In this document: positions 32,433 to 44,106 of the stretch, in pieces | Numbering within the stretch: position 1 is the first letter of the stretch | Layout of the letters: every line of letters begins with the position of its first letter | Source: Phaffia rhodozyma | Lineage: Eukaryota; Basidiomycota; Tremellomycetes; Cystofilobasidiales; Mrakiaceae | Length of the DNA: 64,000 bases | Assembly: GCA_014706385.1 (NCBI GenBank) | Contig: JACGZH010000007.1 | Location: 317,501 to 381,500 of the forward strand | Reading direction: 5' to 3' | Translations under genes and position numbers: made by a program | Notes under the pieces: model-generated | Databases searched by the model: none | What the model saw: only the letters and a program-made list of their open reading frames with translations | Told to the model about the DNA's origin: nothing

Positions 32433-34146
32433 ATGCTCATCAAGACTTCTCACCAAGATGTTAAGACAGAATCGGGCGATACGATGCGTGTCGTTCGTTC
32501 TTCCTCTTTCTTTTCCTTCTTTAAGTCTTGATGTGAATAGATTTCAAGACGTTTTCTCTGAAACTTTTTTGCTTCCTTTCCTTTCTGTCTTCACTCCTCC
32601 TTGTTTGACTGGTTCTTGGGGTGACAAACAATCAAACGGTATATATATTTTTCTTGAAAATTTGTACAGTTCATCTACGAACCGAACGTTCCAGAGTATC
32701 CAGAAGCGAAATTCCCGGGTGTCGTCTGTTTCTCCGAGATCTACCAAGTGACAGGACCTGTCGAGCGTGTTGGTCTCTTTTCTCCTCTTTGAGTCTGAGT
32801 AATGTCAGCTAACGTTTTGTCTTTGGATGATGTGTTTCTATATAGTTTGCCTCAAACAGTACGCTCTTTTTGTTCCTCTTTCTTCACTGTCGAGAACGAA
32901 AGACAAATAAGAAGGAACCATATAGAATTAAATGTGTCTTTCCTCCTTCAAAAATAACAGTCGCATCAGCGGGATACGTCGTCGCTTGTCCTAGTTCGTT
33001 CCATGAATGGGAAGGACCAGAGGCTATTCCATATGACGTGGCTGGGACTGACAAAGGCAACAAGTACAAGGTTTGTTTAATCTTCTTCTGTCAAGATCCG
33101 TTTTTGAAGAAACGAACTTAACGGTCATTTCTTCTTCATCTGATATTGATGAATTCAGGCAGAGAAGACGGTGGAGGCTTACGATGAAGATTGTACGTTA
33201 TCAATCGACTTGTTGACTCAGCTAAATAGCTGTAACGGGAGGATCGCTGCTACCGGGATGTGTCTCGGTGGGCATTTGGTATGTTTCGTTTTCTTTTCTT
33301 CTTATTTGATTCAATCCGAGTAGAGATGTAGAGTTCTCTCTCTTTTTCTTTCCCCTTTGCTGAAGGAATCCTTCTCTGTTTTTCGGAATTAATTACTCTA
33401 GGCACTTCGAGTGAGTCAAAGAATCTCAAAGGTGTATAGAGCCCAACTGATATCCGAAATCATCTGACTGGAAACCCGTTTTTAGGCCTCGTTCGACGTT
33501 CGAGTACTAGCTTCGTTCTGTTACTTTGCGACCGATGTCCATTGTTCCACTCTTGGCCTTGGTTCCCACGACGATACTCTCGCCCGAATCAAGAGCAAGA
33601 CGATCAAGGGCGAGGTCGGCATGGTATTTGGCAAGCAGGTGAGTCGGTGATCTATATCGGCATCGAGCCGGTCAGAGGCTCAGGTTGATTGACAAATGCC
33701 TACTCTTCTCTTCCCTCCGAACACGAAGGACAATCATGTGCCGAGAGAAGGTAGAACGTTGATCAGAGATACGTTGGATGATGCCGGCACAGTGTTTTCA
33801 GTGGGTCACATCTTCTGTTCAAGTATTGTGTTCGAGCCTGACTGAAGAAGAATGCAACTTGCAATTACTACAACGTGCTCTAGTTTTACGAGGTTCAAGC
33901 ACAGCATGCATTCATTCGAGACAACTCTTCCAAAGGACGATGGGACGCTGCGTTGTCTCGCTCACTCGTCAGTCGTGGTCTCGTCTTCTTCTCTTGTGTT
34001 TGTATTGAGCTGAGATTGATACGTATTCGTCTGTATGCTGTGGTTCTCTTCAGTTTGGCGTGATGATGGAACTATTTGAACGGACCGTGGGCAGGGATCT
34101 AGGCCCTCGGAAAGGACTGAAGCTCGAGATGGAACATGTGTGTTAG
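32433..34146 (+). CDS. dienelactone hydrolase-family protein
   Basis: Alpha/beta hydrolase related to carboxymethylenebutenolidase, which opens dienelactone rings; the cellular substrate is unknown. Exons join to MLIKTSHQDVKTESGDTMR, FIYEPNVPEYPEAKFPG, VVCFSEIYQVTGPVERFASN, IASAGYVVACPSSFHEWEGP. The nucleophile is the cysteine in ATGMCLGGHL, the acid is the Asp in QDNHVPREGR, and the histidine is in VQAQHAFIRDNSS, completing the Cys-Asp-His triad. I chose ATG 32433 because it joins in phase to FIYEP and gives the usual HxDVxT start. The end is LEMEHVC, TAG at 34144. About seven short introns. Cytosolic by lack of a signal. Confidence 0.88.
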
Positions 34147-35206
34147 AGCCAAGGAATGTTTGTCTGGGTATCGAACGCTCTTCTAGAGAAAGCAAATTTA
34201 AATATCATCAACAGAGAAAGCGCATATGGAAGCGTGGAAGAATATGTGAAAAGAGAGGGATGTGTGAACATAAGCACTGGGCGGAAGCCAAGAATAAGGA
34301 AAACATGGATGTCTCGGCTTTGTCCACATTGGTCTTATCGTCGGAGAGGCAGCAGCTATCTGCGAAAAATTGTCTGTGGCCGTATGCCTGTGCTTGTGTT
34401 CATGTGCCTGATCGATGGCTGCGCCTTCATTTCTACTGACTGCGCTCTTTCGGCTTCCCTTTCAGTTCCGGCGATTCTCTTCATCATTTCTTCCCTTCTC
34501 TCTCGATCCACTCGGATATATACACGCACACCCAGGAGTTAAGATACACAGATATAGAATAGTGCGGAACACACACTCATTCACAACTCCATCCACACAC
34601 TCGCTCGCTTACCCACCTACTTCCAATCAAGGCAAGGCCCAGCTCAGGTCTTCCGTCGTTCTTGCTTGTTGCTCGTCGCTCGTTGCTCATTGCTCGTCGC
34701 TCGTTGCTCGCCGCTTGTCAACTTGAAATAGACCTCGTGCTTATTTCACCCTTTGAGGAAATCCATCGATTTAAGCATTGTCCGTTTGGATTCGCCTTCT
34801 TATCCATCCTTCTCGCAGAAGCTACATACATCAACACTTTCTTCATCGCTAGAGATCATCCTCCTTTCCTCAGAGTGTCAGCCAGTCTTTCTCTTAGAGA
34901 TCGTCTTCTCGTTCGTCCCTCTTCTCTCTTTGTTGCTTCCCACAGATAATCTTCTCCTTCTCTGCTTGGTCTGCCCTCGACAAGTCGTTTTATTTTTGTC
35001 TCTTCTTTTTTCTCCTTTTTCCTTCTGTGGAGAGAGACGGTTTTTTCTTCTCTTGTTTCTCTCTTCCCTCTTGCGAAAAGCTTAACCAGCTGACTCGAGC
35101 CATTTTTTCTGATTCAGCCTTCCCTCTTGTACATCTACAATCAGTCTTTAATTCTTATTTGAACCCACTCGATCCTTTCCTCTCCCAAACAACTACACCC
35201 TTCTCG
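34147..35206. other. long leader/promoter of the OPT transporter, with 21-bp repeat
   Basis: No gene is supported over about 1 kb. The last 700 bp are strongly pyrimidine-rich, typical of a long fungal 5' leader. A two-copy 21-bp direct repeat lies at 34671-34712. Confidence 0.55.
34671..34712. repeat. 21-bp tandem duplication in the OPT leader
   Basis: Unit GCTCGTCGCTCGTTGCTC plus three bases, twice in tandem with three terminal mismatches. Internally it is built from GCTCGTC/GCTCGTT/GCTCATT heptamers. No function is known. Confidence 0.7.
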
Positions 35207-38200
35207 ATGTTGACTGCTGTGCCGTCAACGACGGACCGGCCAGGCACCTCGACCTCTGGCTACCCCTCTTCCTCCGATTCCGCCTCCGCCACGACTGCCT
35301 GGTCAAGTCTTAGACCAGACACTGCGGCCTCGACCGTTTCAAACCTGGGCCCGGCACCAAACACGTTTAGACCGGATTTGAATGACTTTTCAGAAGGTGA
35401 AGAATCAGAGGAGGAGAGTGAGCCAGAAGAAGGTGTATTTGCCTTTCACAGACCTTCCACTGCCTTTCAGGGCACGACGACCGTGCCAGTCAACCAACCG
35501 GGCTCAGTATCGGCAGGCACAATGTACCCTTCATCGGATGATGACCAAGATGACGAACAATACGAACGACCACAAACTTCGGCTGGTAGGGTGCCCAGAG
35601 CAATGTTCGAGATGAACCAAGGCCAACTTGGTCATTTTCCTTTAGCAAACCCGGCTTCGTTTGGTCCCCGTCCTGCGAACACTAGAATCAATCGGCCCAT
35701 CCAGTCGGCCGCCTCGTCTGGTCCCTTCTCGTTCGCTCCGCCCTCAATCGTTGAGTCTACAGGCGAGGAGGAGGCCCAGCCGGCGTCTACCATGCTGTCA
35801 TCGCCGTCTTTATTGCCACCATCTCCACAACTATCGTCCCAGGACGCGTTCCGGGTACACCCGTCAGAAAATCCGTTCGCTTTCAATAACGGGCGTACCT
35901 ACGCTGATGATCGGTCGACAGCGACTTACTCGCCAACCGCACCGACATTCAACTCGAGTGCTAGTGGCTTCATGTCGACTCCAAACCAAAGTTCACTCGC
36001 CCCATTGGCACCGATCAAATACACGGAAGGAGCCGACAAACGGTCCGAACTTGTCAGAAATGATCTAGGCTCCAGAAAGGCGATTGCTGATCTCTTGAGT
36101 GAGGTCGACACCTCCAGCAATTTCAGTGATGACCTAGGCATGGATTCTTCCGCCATAAGGATGAGAAACTTCACGCCCCTAACGGATGGAACCGATTTCT
36201 CGACCACTACAGGCACTACTATCACCGGCAGACACGCCTTCGGTACTCGACCTGGCAGAAGAGCTTGGCTTACCACTGCCCTCACTGGCGCATCCACCGT
36301 TCCGGACGGAACGTTTGATAGACCAGATGACGTCGGTTCGATCGATGATTCAGAAAAGTCAGTTGCTTGTCTTTTCCTTCTTTTCGAATAGACACTTCAG
36401 TCCATTAACCTATTTATTCGCCTGTTGGTTCGTTCTTTCTCTCGTTACTCAAACAGAGGCGAGATTATGGCAGACATGCACGAGGATGACAGTCCATACG
36501 CAGAAGTCAGAGCATCGGTTTCGAATATGGATGACCCAGATATGCCTGGTAAGTACCCGCCTCTTCTCTTCTCCATTTCTCCTGCACTGCCAGCATGTGT
36601 TGTTTTTGTTGGCCCTTCCTTTCTGACCCATTTTACTCTCTTAGTGCTTACATTCCGAGTTTGGTTTGTCGGTGGGCTTCTCTCGATCGTCACTGCGGCA
36701 ATCAACGCGTTTTTGTACTATCGAAATCCGGCTCCTCCTGTTCCGACCACGTTAGGAGTGTTAGTCCCTCGTTTTGCAACTCTTTTCTTCACTCTTTTGT
36801 ATGCACCTCTTTGAACAATGTCTCTCTTTTTCCTCTTCCCAAACAGGCTCACCGCATTCCCGTTGGGTAAACTATTGGCTTGGGCCCTTCCTATCGACGA
36901 CTACGAGTTGCCATCTTTCATGCCCTTTGGACTGGCCGGCAAGACTTGGTCTCTCAACCCAGGGCCGTTCAACATCAAAGAACACGGGTTGATCACTATC
37001 ATGGTCGTCGTTAGTAACGTACAGGCTTATGCCCTACAGGCCGTCATTGCCTCTGATCTATACTATGACATCAAGTTCCCTGTCGGGTAAGTTTTTGTCC
37101 TTACACAATCTCCTTCATCGGTCAAACGTATACTCAATATGCAACGATCCTTCGTTTGTCATCACAGGTTCGAAGTGTTACTAGTGCTTGCTACTCAAAT
37201 GACCGGGTTTGCATTTGCAGGTTATGCACGACGTTTCATTGTCAGTATCCCTTCTTCTGTTCCACTTTTGGTCATTCATTGACCATGTACTCATCTCCTT
37301 GTTCAAACCCCTTCGCCCAATTATACAGACGTATCCTGCCTCGCTCATCTGGCCACAAGTGCTCATCTTGTGTACCATTCTTAATACGTTGCACGCGGAG
37401 GATGACGCTACGGGAGGAAGGATGACCAGATTAAAGTTTTTCATCATCGTGATCGCTGCCTCATTCTTCTACTACTTTTTACCTGGTTGGTCTTTCCTAC
37501 TGTTCCTATGTTGTTTCTCCTTGCTATCTTGCTTTTGTCTCGTTGGCTAATCCTGGTCCTGATGATTGAACTGGTGGTTCAGGTTATCTATTTGGAGCTC
37601 TTAGTTACTTTTCCTGGGTTTGTTGGATTCGTCCGAGTAAGTCTTTCCTTTCGGTATTTCTGAGTTATATTTCTCTAGCTGATATATACCCCCACTTTCT
37701 GAAGATAATATCGTGGTCAACCAATTATTTGGAACATCAACAGGTTTAGGGATGAGTATCCTCACCTTTGACTGGAGTCAAATTAATTGGATTCTTTCTC
37801 CGCTTGTCACTCCTTGGTGGGCTGAGGCAAACATCGGCGCTGGCTTCGTTCTCGGTTCTTGGATCTTGGTCCCCATATTGTACTACACCAACGTACGTAT
37901 GGTCCTTCTACGATCATCTTTAGGAGATCTTATCAACGGTCATTGATCTAATCTTTCTCCCCTTATTTTCATGTCTGTTCATAGTACGCTGGATTTGCTT
38001 ACTTGCCGATTTCAACGAGCGCTGCATTCGACAGGTTTGGAAGCAGATACAATTACACTGCAGTTATTGGTACCGACCTTCGGTTCAATGAGACTGCCTA
38101 TCAAGAATATTCTCCATTCTACCTCTCGGCGTCCCTCATGATGGCATACATCTTCTCGTTTGCCTTAACCACCGCTGCTGTTGTTCATACCGCTTTGTTC

Positions 38201-40197
38201 TTTGGACCGAGGATCTGGCAAGGCTTAAAAGGGAATAAGGTTGAGGAGGACGATATTCATAACCAGCTGATGAGAGTGTATCCAGATGTTCCAGATTGGT
38301 CAGTTCGATGACACTTTCTGTTTAATTCGCTTTATTTGGTGGTCTTTGATCGCTGGTTAACGCTGAAAGTTGGTTGAATCTTTTGTCAGGTGGTATGCCC
38401 TGTCATTTGTAGTGTTCTTTGTTCTGGGTATTGCTGCTGTTCAGGTCTGTCTGTTTTAAAGTTCAGGTCGTTTTTCTTCCGCTTCTGACTAGCTGACCTA
38501 AGTATGTGTCTGCGGTATGGAATGAATTAAATTGCTAGGCGTACCCAACAGAAGTTCCAGTGTGGGGCTTGATTCTTTCACTCATCCTGCCGGCCATATA
38601 CTTCATCCCAGCGGGTTACGTCTTTGCTCAAACCGGACAATCTGTTCGTCCTTGTTCGCTCGTCTTCCTTCTTCTTCGATCACCATAGCTTTGCTCACAT
38701 TTCTCTCCGCCTATCTTGTTCGATTTGGATCCGAGCAGGCCTCAATGTTGAATGTCCTGTCTCAGGTTATTGCTGGATACCTCTTCAAAGGGAAACCTGT
38801 TCCTGTGATGGTTCGTCTATTCTTCGACTTTTCCTCAACATAAACAACCAATTCTAACATTGGATGTTCATTCCGCCTGCCGAATCAGTTTTTCAAAGCG
38901 TTCGCAGTTGAAACATTGTTTGTCGGTGGAGATTTTTCGATGGCTCTGAAACTGGGACATTACTTGAAGATCCCACCGAGAAAGTCGTTCACCGGTACGT
39001 GTTTTCTTTCTTTATCTCCATGCGTTTCTAAGTTCTTCGTCTCAAGCGTACTGATTTGTGTGGTTCTTCTTCTTTCTTCTTCCGCCGTGACAGCTCAACT
39101 GGTGATCGTCTTTATCACTTGTCTTATCCAGGTCGGCATTAAGGAAGTCATGTTTGCTCAGGTACCTGATATCTGCCAGTCGACAAACAAGAACCACTTG
39201 TATTGCCCTTCAACCAAGACGTTCTTCACCGCTTCCGTCCTTTGGTGAGTCATATCTGCCTCGATGTGGGTATGATAATTCAAGCACACGCTGAACCTAA
39301 CCAATTACATCTGGGGTTTTCTCTGGGACGGTTTCAACAGGGGTTTGATCGGACCGGCCAGACAATTTGGAAGCGGAACGCCTTATGAGCCGTTCTTATG
39401 GGCTCTGCTCGCCGGTGCGGTCTTGCCTGTTATCGGTTGGCTCTGGCTTCGAAGGGTTTGTCTTGTTTTCTTTTTCTTTATCTAAGTTAGGCTAAGCGTC
39501 GTGGATTTGACTCTAATCTGTTTCGGTCATGTCTATATAAACTTCAGTATCCAAACTCGTGGGTGATCAACGTCAATTGGATTGTTCTCTTTAATGGATA
39601 CACGAACATTCCTTCGGCAAACGGAGTCAACTATACGTCTTTCGTTATCGTCGGTTTCATCTTCCGTGCGTTCTCGCCTGCCTGTTATTTTCTCTTTTGG
39701 ACCGGACAACTTTTTTCCTCTTTTAGAAGTGGTGTTGATCACATCTGTTCTCTTTGGGTCTGAGGTGTTTAATAGAATATCTGATCAGACGTCGGTATTT
39801 CAGATGGTGGTCCAAGGTATGTCTTCGTCCAATCTCTATTCTCATCAACTTAATAGCCCATCACACTCACTTCCGCCTCTCGCCATCTTTTCCTTTATGA
39901 CAATGAAACCAACAGTACAACTACATATTAAGCGCAGGCTTGGACACAGGAACCGTCATTGGAATTATTATCGTTTTCTTGTGTCTTCAGTTGCCGAAGG
40001 ACGGCGGATTGGCTCTGAGTTGGGGTGGGAACAATATTTTCCAACAGAGTTAGTCCTTCGCTTTTCCCTAGCTCCTCATCTAGATGTGAAAACAGTCAAA
40101 TTCCGTTACTGACCTTCGGCTTGGTTTGACTGTATGCGATGTAGCGCTAGACTGGGAGGGTTCATCGTACTTAGAAGCCCCTGAAGAAGGTTTCTAA
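35207..40197 (+). CDS. oligopeptide transporter, OPT family
   Basis: Proton-coupled plasma-membrane transporter of small peptides or glutathione-like compounds. Exon 1 (35207-36359) encodes about 384 residues of Ser/Thr/Pro- and acid-rich sequence with no membrane segment. The conserved core then begins with SPYAEVRASVSNMDDPDMP and TFRVWFVGGLLS, the OPT signature block, and NPGPFNIKEHGLITIMV, the second signature. About 14-16 hydrophobic segments follow, with FDWSQINWI, AYPTEVPVWGL, NVLSQVIAGYL, GKPVPVMFFK and WGLIGPARQFGSGTPYEPFLW. A short last exon gives LDWEGSSYLEAPEEGF (TAA at 40195). ATG 35207 is the first in-frame ATG giving an uncharged start (MLTAVPSTTDRP). An upstream in-frame CTC/TTC-rich stretch looks like leader. 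More than 15 introns. Confidence 0.93.
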
Positions 40198-41182
40198 GCC
40201 ACGACCGAACTCGGTTCCATTTCTTTTCTTTCTTTCTTTCTTCATCATCCCTTTCTTCCTTATCTGGTTCCCATACTATCTCTTTTCCTTCTTCATTTTG
40301 GTGTTGGTTTCTATCTTGAACCTGTGTACTCTACTCTACCCTACCTTCATATCTTATCCCTTCCCTATTCTTACACATCTAAACCACTACTTCTATCCTG
40401 TATGCTTCAAACAGACTCTAGAGGGTGTTATCAACCAACACAGAAGCTCTTGCCTCCTTTTTTTTCTTATTCCGCCCTTCCTATCCATATCTTATTTCGC
40501 CCCCGGTCTTTTGATATTTTTTGGATCACCTGAACTTCCCGCTCGATCTATATGTCGGAAAGAATCTTTGTCTTTCAGGCCCGTCTCACGGATTTATTTA
40601 CAGCCTGTACTCAACTACACGTACGTGCCATACATCCGTCTGTCCGTCTTCTTCCTCACCAGGTCATACTCTACTGTCCCTGTCTTCTTCTGTCTCCAAC
40701 GTACAACTTTCTTCACCCCTCTGTGCGTTTATCTTCCATCTCATCTGGCCTCTACAACCTTTTTCCTTATCTATCTTGATTTCGTGCTCTTCGTTCTCCT
40801 TTTACTTTCTTATCAGAAATCCCTAAATCAGATATGTATGACTCGGTCTCGATTGACTTTTGATGGGTGGATCAAGAAGTGTCATCAGACATCAGACATC
40901 GGGTACTCTCAAATCTACGTGTGTTGACATTGACCGCCACATGCCAGACGGCCGGCGGCGAGAAGTAAAAGGATCTAGAGAGAAAGAATCATGAGATGAC
41001 GAAAGGAAAAAAGAAGAGAAAAAAAAAGCTTATCTAGATATCAATCTTATCAACCCAAAGACACAGAAACAACATAGGAAGAAGAGAATGAGTGTGAAAG
41101 CGAAAAACAAGAGAAGTAATGATGGTCCCCATCACCGGAAGGAACCGTGTCGGATAAGGACTCATGGGTTTTGTTTGATGTT
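40198..41182. other. pyrimidine-rich convergent spacer
   Basis: Between the ends of the OPT transporter and the b5 reductase. It includes a TTTC repeat at about 40222-40241 and 600 bp of CT-rich sequence that is open in all three plus frames simply because it lacks purines. No gene is supported. Confidence 0.6.
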
Positions 41183-42652
41183 TAGAAGCAGAAGACCTTA
41201 TCGGGCAACTTGGAGATGACCTTGGGAGCGGGATAACCAAGCTCCGAGAGGTGGACCCTATAGTTGTTCAATAACAATATGAACACATGGTCATAATTAT
41301 CCATCAAGCGCACAAGGTTCGTCAGTTATGTTGTCAAACGAAAGAAGAGGGAAAGAAGATTGGGAAAAAAAGAATTGGATGGAACAGACTTCATAGCGGT
41401 CAACATCGGAGGAGGTCCACAAAGCAAGACCTTGCTGCTCTCGTCTTCTAGGGCCTTGCCCAAACGCTGGTCGATCTGCTCCTTAGTGATAAAACCGACA
41501 CCGCCCGTCCATCCGGGAGGGGGGTTGTTGAGCACGTAATACACTGTAAATCTGCCCTGGGACTTTTTGTTTGTGTTCCGAATCGTGTTGCCGGTCAGCG
41601 ATATTCTGTTGATCTTGAGGGGAAGGCAGGCTGAGTATGAACTAAATATGCAGACTTACGTTGGCAGCAAGCTCGTCAAGTTCCTTCTTGAGCACTATAC
41701 GTATGCGTGAGTATTGGGATTTTAAAGTTCAGACTCGGATCACGCGCAGAAGAAGGTCACCACATGAATGAAAGAAGGGGCACAAACAGATGTCTTCCTC
41801 GGTCACATTAGCGTAGATAAGACTGATGGTCGTCTTGTCGGTCTCGTCCTTCAAAGCGGCTCGAATAATCTGTCAAGAAAGGGGCCACAGCTCAGCCAAT
41901 CATGTTACACCAACACCATGCTCCGTGCTCCTACATGACAAAGAATGACAAGTTCTACCTGCAGATGAGGAGTAATTCCGGTTCCACCAGCGATCATGCT
42001 CAAATGGGAAGCCAAATTCTTATCATACACAAACTGCCCTTTCGGTCCTTTGACCTTGATAGAATCGCCGATCTTGAGTCCGTCGATGTGCTTGGAGATG
42101 TTTCCCTTCTCGTAGACCTTGATGAGAAGCTCAAAGAAGCCCTGGTCATCGTCGGACGAAGTCGGAGTGTACGATCGGGTGACGACCTTGTCATTGATGG
42201 TGGCCTGGATCTGAATGTGTTGTCCGATGGGCAGACCAAGGACGGCCGTCGGGGAGGGAAGACCGAATCGGTAGCTGTCGTTCAGAAGGGATCGGTTCAG
42301 TAAGAGCCATGATGTGCAGAAATTGATGGGAGCGATACAAACACGGCAGTGTTAGAGCTAATGTCAACTCGCTTGATCAACGGGTACTGAGCCCAGTTGG
42401 TTCCATCGAGAGCGGTCTTGCTAGCCTCTTTAAGGGCGCCGAACGATAGAAAGGGCGAGAATAGAAAGACATGAGTTTCGACAAAACTAGTCCAGGGAAT
42501 GATGTATGAGATGGAGAAGAAGAAGAAAAAGAAAAAAGACGAGACCCACTCTCGGAGGAGAGGTAGTTGAACAGGATGATCGATCCAATGCTCAGCCCCA
42601 TACCAAGACAGAGCGAGATAATGACGGCCGGATCAAATCCAAAGATACTCAT
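41183..42652 (-). CDS. CBR1: NADH-cytochrome b5 reductase
   Basis: FAD enzyme passing electrons from NADH to cytochrome b5 for sterol and fatty-acid desaturation. The N-terminus [20 protein letters not shown] has one membrane anchor, so it faces the cytosol from ER or outer mitochondrial membrane. FAD motif [30 protein letters not shown] and VKGPKGQF are followed by the NADH-binding [30 protein letters not shown] and [14 protein letters not shown]. The end is [21 protein letters not shown] at 41183, the usual aromatic C-terminus. Size and motif order fit Cbr1 (about 300 residues). About seven exons with GT-AG introns. Mcr1 is the alternative but would carry a mitochondrial presequence, which is not seen. 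Confidence 0.93.
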
Positions 42653-44106
42653 GAGAGATGAAGAGAGCAAGGTTTCGGGTGGGAGAGGGGAAGAAATCGG
42701 CTAGGGACGATCGGAATTTGAGAACCTTGGGGGAAACCTAAAGATCTATGTGGGGAGGAGGCAAGATCCAGAGAGCAAGGTCGTGCAAATAAGGTTGCAC
42801 GAACAGATGAAAGAGCGAGATGAGGACGATCGATGTGCTGGAGGAAGAACACAACCCAAGAGTTGATGGAGGTGCAAGTTAAGAGTGGAAAAACCCCAAC
42901 GGATGAAAAACAAAGCAGAGTGGGGGATGTAACCATATGTCAGTAACCAGTGTAACAAAGAGTTGCTGAGCTCGTCCTGCCACGGTGAAAGATCGTGGCC
43001 GGCCAGGACTGTTGTGGCTATTCTATCTGAGTGAGATGGAGGACATCAACATATTTAGACATACATGGCAAAGGTGAAGAGGAATAGAAGGGGCATAAGG
43101 AAGCGATCTAGCCAGATGGGTTGAGTGTTGAGTGTTGGGCGTTGGGCGGTGAGTAGATGATCTGTATGCTGAGAAGATGGATGAGGTGAGCGTAACAGTG
43201 GTGCACAGCATACGTAGTCACGTTGTCTGCCGACGCCACAACGTTTGGAATCCCTAAGGCTTGTCGTCAAGCAACCGGATACAACTACAATCACGAAGGC
43301 CACTGCTTTCATCATCAACATCAACATCAACATCATCATCACTCTCGAGATTGATATCGGTCGTGCTGATCTGAAATACACACTCAACCAAGACGAGTCA
43401 GAAGGTGGTAGCCGGTAGTCTGTCCGTCCGCCCGCCCGCCCGTCGGGAACAACATCAGCATGTCACAGCGACATGAATGTTCATCCACTCTTAGTACTCT
43501 TCTAAGCCTTCAGTCATTGTGCGCGGGTCTTGTTCGCCCACATATGAACTTGGACGATATGTGCGGATAATGGATGAATCATGATTGCTCTTGTCGAGGA
43601 ACATACAATTTTCCTAGTGTTGCTGGTCGTTAGCATTAGAGGGCTTGGCATAGATACTATGGCCACAGCCGATGTTAGGGTTAAACACTAAGAGTCTACT
43701 TTAAACTTGGCCCTCTTCCATAAAGATGAGCGCCTGGCAGTTCAGTTAGCTTGAGAGAGCGGTTCTATGATCAGCAAGACTGAGAGACGCTGTTCCCGAA
43801 CAGAAGCGGAAATCCTACAGTAGAGAAGGATGATAAGAACACATGAGGAGAAAACTCGCTTCGGCCCGGTGCGGTTTCGCGCGCGGAAGAGAAAGAATTC
43901 TCAAGTATTTCTTTACTCAACAATTTCACATTGACCAACAGAACCGTCTGAGTCCACACCCTACCATTCACCTGTTCTCTCTCCTCTCCGTTGTGTTTTC
44001 ATTCTCTTCCTCTCTCGCTCGACACATCCTTAAGAGCAGGCTCGGATTTGTCTTTCAGTAGAGCTAGATTCGGGATATTTTAGGATTGGATGGGCCCGTA
44101 CTCGAG
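42653..44106. promoter_or_regulatory. 1.45-kb divergent intergenic region
   Basis: Separates CBR1 (-) from the His/Gln-rich gene (+). It contains CATCAA hexamer repeats at about 43310-43341 and a CCGTCCG/CCCGCC run at 43421-43446. Small open frames here are simple-sequence or lack a convincing start. Both promoters must lie within. Confidence 0.5.

Noticed and set aside
40298..40927. 209-residue plus-strand open frame
   Set aside because: The CT-rich spacer between convergent genes is open in several frames at once, has no motif, and its composition is dominated by Phe/Leu/Ser/Pro as expected from pyrimidines.
43055..43387. Minus-strand frame with Met-rich start
   Set aside because: It arises from the CATCAA repeat in the divergent intergenic region.
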